Below, in pieces: positions 60,820 through 64,000 of a DNA stretch of 64,000 nucleotides; the stretch's first letter is position 1; the number at the start of each line of letters is the position of its first letter. Below the pieces are notes generated by a model. The model did not search any database, was not told the DNA's origin, and saw nothing but the letters and a program-made list of their open reading frames with translations. A program made the position numbers and the translations under genes. The DNA comes from Burkholderiaceae bacterium (GTDB lineage Bacteria > Pseudomonadota > Gammaproteobacteria > Burkholderiales > Burkholderiaceae_F). The DNA lies in contig JALHMQ010000023.1 of NCBI GenBank assembly GCA_022843955.1, positions 21,052-85,051 on the forward strand. Reading direction: 5' to 3'.

Positions 60820-62292
60820 CAGCCTCAGCGGCACGGTGGCCGGTGCCGCCACCCTGTTCGTGTGGCAGCTGGCCTACAGCGGTGATGGCCAGCCCGCCGC
60901 CGGCTGGGGGTTTGGACCTTGCTGTTGAGCATGCGCAGCACCCTGACCGTGCTGTCGCGGCAGGTGTGGGCGGTCGACCTGGCGCGCAGCTACGACGCCA
61001 ACAACAACCTCACCAGCCGCACCACCGCCGCCGGCACCACCACCTTCACCTACGACCGCCTGAACCGCCTGGCCAGCGAGACCGGCCCGGCGCGCACCCA
61101 GAACTTCGGCTACGACCCCAACGGCAACCGTACCAGCGATGGCAGCGGCAGCTACACCCCGGCCCCCAGCAGCAACCGCTACGCCACTATCCGTGCCAGC
61201 ACGGCCAGCTACGACGCGGCCGGCAACCTGCTCGCCCTGGCCACCGGCAGCCCGCTGGCGACCCGGACCTTCACCTACAACCAGGCAGGCCGTCTCGCCG
61301 AGGTGCGGCAGGGGGGTGTTCTGCTGGCCAGCTACACGTACAACGCCAATGGCCAGCGCTCGAGGAAGACGCTGACGGCGCAGGGGGCGGCGGCGCTGGG
61401 CCTGCCGGCCACCGCGCTGACGATCGTGTTCCACTACGACCTCTCAGGGAACCTGCTGGCGGAGACCAGCGGCAGCGGCACGCCGATCCGCACCTACGTG
61501 TGGCGCGAGGCCGCCTCAGGACCGCTGGCGGAGACGATGCTCGATCATCCGGTGGCGCAGATCGAGCATGCGAACAATGCGGCGCTGGGCGGAAGCAACG
61601 GCACGGCCACCGAGGCGGTGCTGTACCTCAGAACGGATGAGCTGGCCACGCCCAGAGAGGCACGGAACGCTCAGGGCACCGTGGTGTGGTCCTGGACCAG
61701 CGCGGCCTTCGGCGACACGAACCCGGCGCAGGATCCGGACGGCAACGGACAGCGCACGATCGTCAACCTGCGCTTCCCGGGGCAATACGCCGACCAAGAG
61801 GCGGGGCTGCACTACAACTGGCATCGGTCGTACGATCCGGCTACCGGGCGGTATCTGGAGAGTGATCCGATTGGATCGATCATCTACTCCGACTTGCCAC
61901 TAAAGATCTTCGGCCCTATTGCTGTGCTGTTGCCTTTCAACGCACTCAGATCTCTCGCCAGCGACGGCACCCGCTACAACAATGCTTACAGCTATGCATC
62001 TTCACATCCAACTGGAAGACTTGATCAACTCGGACTGCTCGATCCCCCGAACGGGCGCGGCGACGGTCAGGGTGGTGGCGCTCGGATCGGCGATCGTTGC
62101 CGCCTCGTGCAACAGCTCGGACCATTCACCAGTTCGCCAAGTATTCCGGGCGCAACCGGCTGGCTGTACCTTTGTGTCTACGACTGCGGCAACTCTTGCC
62201 CTCCACGGGCGAGTGACATCATCGTGCGTTGGCAGTGGGTCTTCAATAGGGTTGGATGCGTCAGCGAGACCACCCGACGACTCAATGAATAG
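60820..62292 (+). pseudogene. Orphan RHS core and tip cassette 5, sorting signal deleted
   Basis: Core homology begins near 60820 (S-S-L-S-G-T-V-A-G-A-A) but frame and continuity are lost around 60890-60920, where the segment equivalent to 53490-53725, including EDIPLPPWAL, is missing. The reading resumes at TLTVLSRQVWAVDLARSYD and is open from TTG 60919 or ATG 60931 to 62292 (up to 457 codons). The core ends RYLESDPIGS. The tip of about 135 residues has 5 Cys (LYLCVYDCGNSCPPRASD) and is unrecognised. It could be a short expressed protein with a signal-like start, but a silent cassette is more likely. Confidence 0.7.
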
Positions 62293-62309
62293 ATTCCTTT
62301 GGAACACAA

Positions 62310-62762
62310 ATGAGCCATGCCGCCGCCGACAATCAAAGCCCGCTTAACTTCAGCATGTCCACAGCAGCAGAGTCAGCGCTGATGACGATGCTAGCGCGAC
62401 GCAACCTTAAAAACCCTTGCTTACGATTCGTCGACGAATGCGGGTACGGCGAAACGTCAGAACTAATCGACGCACTCCGAAGTGGAGCAAGCGATACTCG
62501 ACTGGTTGAGATAGCCCAGACAGACCTAGCTCGAAGCTTCCACGAGCAGCGCCTTGATGTAACCGTTGACGTTTGTGAAGTCTCCGACTTTGGCGACGAT
62601 GACGTCAAGACTGTTGGCGCTTGGCGTCTTGCCTTTCCAGTCGGACTGGCGGCTCGGTTCAACGGCGTACGCCTCGACTTCAACAATGGACAATTCCTTT
62701 TTATAGCCGAGGGAAACGAGTACAGAAGCGTAACTGCGCTCTTGAGCAGATCCTCAAAGTAA
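62310..62762 (+). CDS. Candidate immunity protein for RHS tip 5
   Basis: A 150-aa protein from ATG 62310, 17 bp after the tip-5 stop. There is no signal peptide or membrane helix. MSTAAESALMTMLARRNLKN at residue 16 could be a later start. The C-terminal part (GAWRLAFPVGLAARFNGVRL; NNGQFLFIAEGNEYRSVTAL) looks like a small alpha/beta domain of unknown family. GC content is below that of the core. Role inferred from position. Confidence 0.6.
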   Translation: MSHAAADNQSPLNFSMSTAAESALMTMLARRNLKNPCLRFVDECGYGETSELIDALRSGASDTRLVEIAQTDLARSFHEQRLDVTVDVCEVSDFGDDDVKTVGAWRLAFPVGLAARFNGVRLDFNNGQFLFIAEGNEYRSVTALLSRSSK

Positions 62763-62775
62763 CGCCAAGCGAGAG

Positions 62776-63927
62776 CACTACGACCCCAACGGCAACCGCA
62801 CCAGCGATGGCTCGGGCAGCTACTTCCCGGCCCCCAGCAGCAACCGCTACGCCACCATCCGTGCCAGCACGGCCAGCTACGACGCGGCCGGCAACCTGCT
62901 CGCCCTGGCCACCGGCAGCCCGCTGGCGACAAGGACGTTTACCTACAACCAGGCCGGCCGCCTGAGCGAGGTGCGCCAGGGCGGCGTGCTGCTGGCGAGC
63001 TACACGTACAACGCTGCGGGCCAGCGCTCGAGGAAGACGCTCACCCCGCAGGGGGCGGCGGCGCTGGGCCTGCCGGCCACGCCGCTGACGATCGTCTACC
63101 ACTACGACCCATCGGGCAACCTGCTGGCGGAGACCAGCGGCAGCGGCACGCCGATCCGCACCTATGTGTGGCGCGAGGCCGCCTCAGGGCCGCTGGCGGA
63201 GACGCTGCTCGATCACCCGGTGGCGCAGATCGAGCATGCGAACAATGTGGCGCTGGGCGGATCGAACAGCACGGCGGTCGAGGCGGTGCTGTACCTCAGG
63301 ACGGATGAGCTGGCCACGCCCAGAGAGGCGAGGAACGTCACGGGCACCGTGGTGTGGTCCTGGACCAGCGCGGCTTTCGGCGACACGAACCCGGCGGAAG
63401 ACCCGGACGGCAACGGTCAGCGCACCATCGTCAACTTGCGCTTCCCGGGGCAGTACGCCGACCAGGAAGCGGGGCTGCACTACAACTGGCATCGGTCGTA
63501 CGATCCGGCTACGGGGAGGTATCTGGAGAGTGATCCGATCGGCATTGCGGGGGGGATCAATACCTACCTCTATGGACGATCCAACCCGCTCGTCCAGAGC
63601 GATCCAACCGGACAGGAAAGCGTTCCGAACTCGCCGCGGCCGCCTGGCGTACCCGAGTGTCTTGAACTGCCCGATATGCCCAAGTGCGGTACTGGCTGCA
63701 TCGCACGATGCAGTGCTATTGCGCTTCAGTTGACGATGAAGTGTCTGCGTGACTGCAGGCGGTGGTACAACTACACGCACCCGGCGTCTCAACTCGGACT
63801 AGCTGGTTTCTGCCAGATTTATCGCGCTAGATTTGAACGCGACTGTGCGCTGCCCCCGTCTTCAGTAGCACTCAGATCTAAGGATGGTCTGAAGAACCGC
63901 TATGCAACGACATGCCGAGCCTCATGA
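62776..63927 (+). pseudogene. Orphan RHS core and tip cassette 6
   Basis: Core homology resumes at 62779 (Y-D-P-N-G-N-R-T-S-D-G-S) just 17 bp after the immunity-5 stop, without a start codon and without the sorting signal, which lies upstream of this point in the core. It runs through TPREARNVTGTVVWSW to RYLESDPIGIAGG. The tip of about 125 residues has 9 Cys (KCGTGCIARCSAIAL; MKCLRDCRRWYNYTH) and no known domain. An immunity gene would be expected just beyond the right edge; 63928-64000 holds none. Confidence 0.75.
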
Positions 63928-64000
63928 CCGCCGAGTGCGCGGCCGTCGCGGTATGCGGTCGCACTGGAGCGACGCTGCCAGCTGCGCGTCGCTGCGCTTG

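Overview
The window is high-GC, gene-dense bacterial chromosome. It most resembles a betaproteobacterium, probably Burkholderiales-like, because it carries a complete EpsH/exosortase-B exopolysaccharide locus of the kind described in Methylobacillus, with PEP-CTERM proteins, FHA-type two-partner secretion and a small betaproteobacterial-type hypothetical protein. Genus cannot be decided from the sequence alone. There are no tRNA, rRNA, CRISPR or IS elements that I can support.

Layout. (1) 1-4389, minus: a two-partner secretion pair, outer-membrane transporter TpsB followed by a haemagglutinin-like TpsA that runs off the left edge. (2) 4673-6920, minus: a secreted PstS-like protein and a PEP-CTERM protein. 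(3) 7236-19157, minus: one tightly overlapping 12-gene operon. It starts with an undecaprenyl-phosphate sugar transferase and a LuxR-type EpsA regulator, then a type II secretion-like machine (GspG, GspF, GspE, PilM/N/O-like inner-membrane proteins, a GspC/PilP-like protein, a secretin with a cohesin-like tail, and three more pseudopilins). (4) 19322-25010: two PEP-CTERM proteins around a plus-strand set of CAAX protease, EpsL and trypsin-like protease, then a degenerate methyltransferase. (5) 24954-38059, minus: the EPS operon epsD-epsE-epsF-epsG-xrtB-epsI, then polymerase/ligase, two GT4 glycosyltransferases, flippase, FkbM methyltransferase and GT2. (6) 38732-44197, plus: CapK-like ligase, heparinase II/III-like protein, WecG-type and GT4 glycosyltransferases. 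(7) 44346-45645: a lipoprotein and a small hypothetical protein. (8) 45686-50218, minus: a second exosortase locus, XrtH, its partner membrane protein, a trypsin-like protease with a C-terminal sorting signal, and a polyproline beta-helix lipoprotein. (9) 50456-63927, plus: a full-length Sec-exported RHS protein followed by a tandem array of orphan RHS core/tip fragments, each followed by a different small gene that looks like an immunity gene.

The most notable feature joins regions 8 and 9. The RHS protein carries, in its middle, a sorting signal (E-D-I-P-L-P-P-W-A-L then a hydrophobic helix, a basic loop and a second hydrophobic helix) that matches the C-terminal signal of the protease beside xrtH (E-D-V-P-L-P-G-W-A-L). 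This suggests that XrtH cuts the RHS polymorphic toxin in mid-protein. The downstream array provides at least four alternative cysteine-rich tips plus one tip-like remnant, linked to the first tip by a 1.8-kb apparently identical duplicated core. A surface-processed, tip-swapping RHS system of this kind is the best candidate for an under-described system here.
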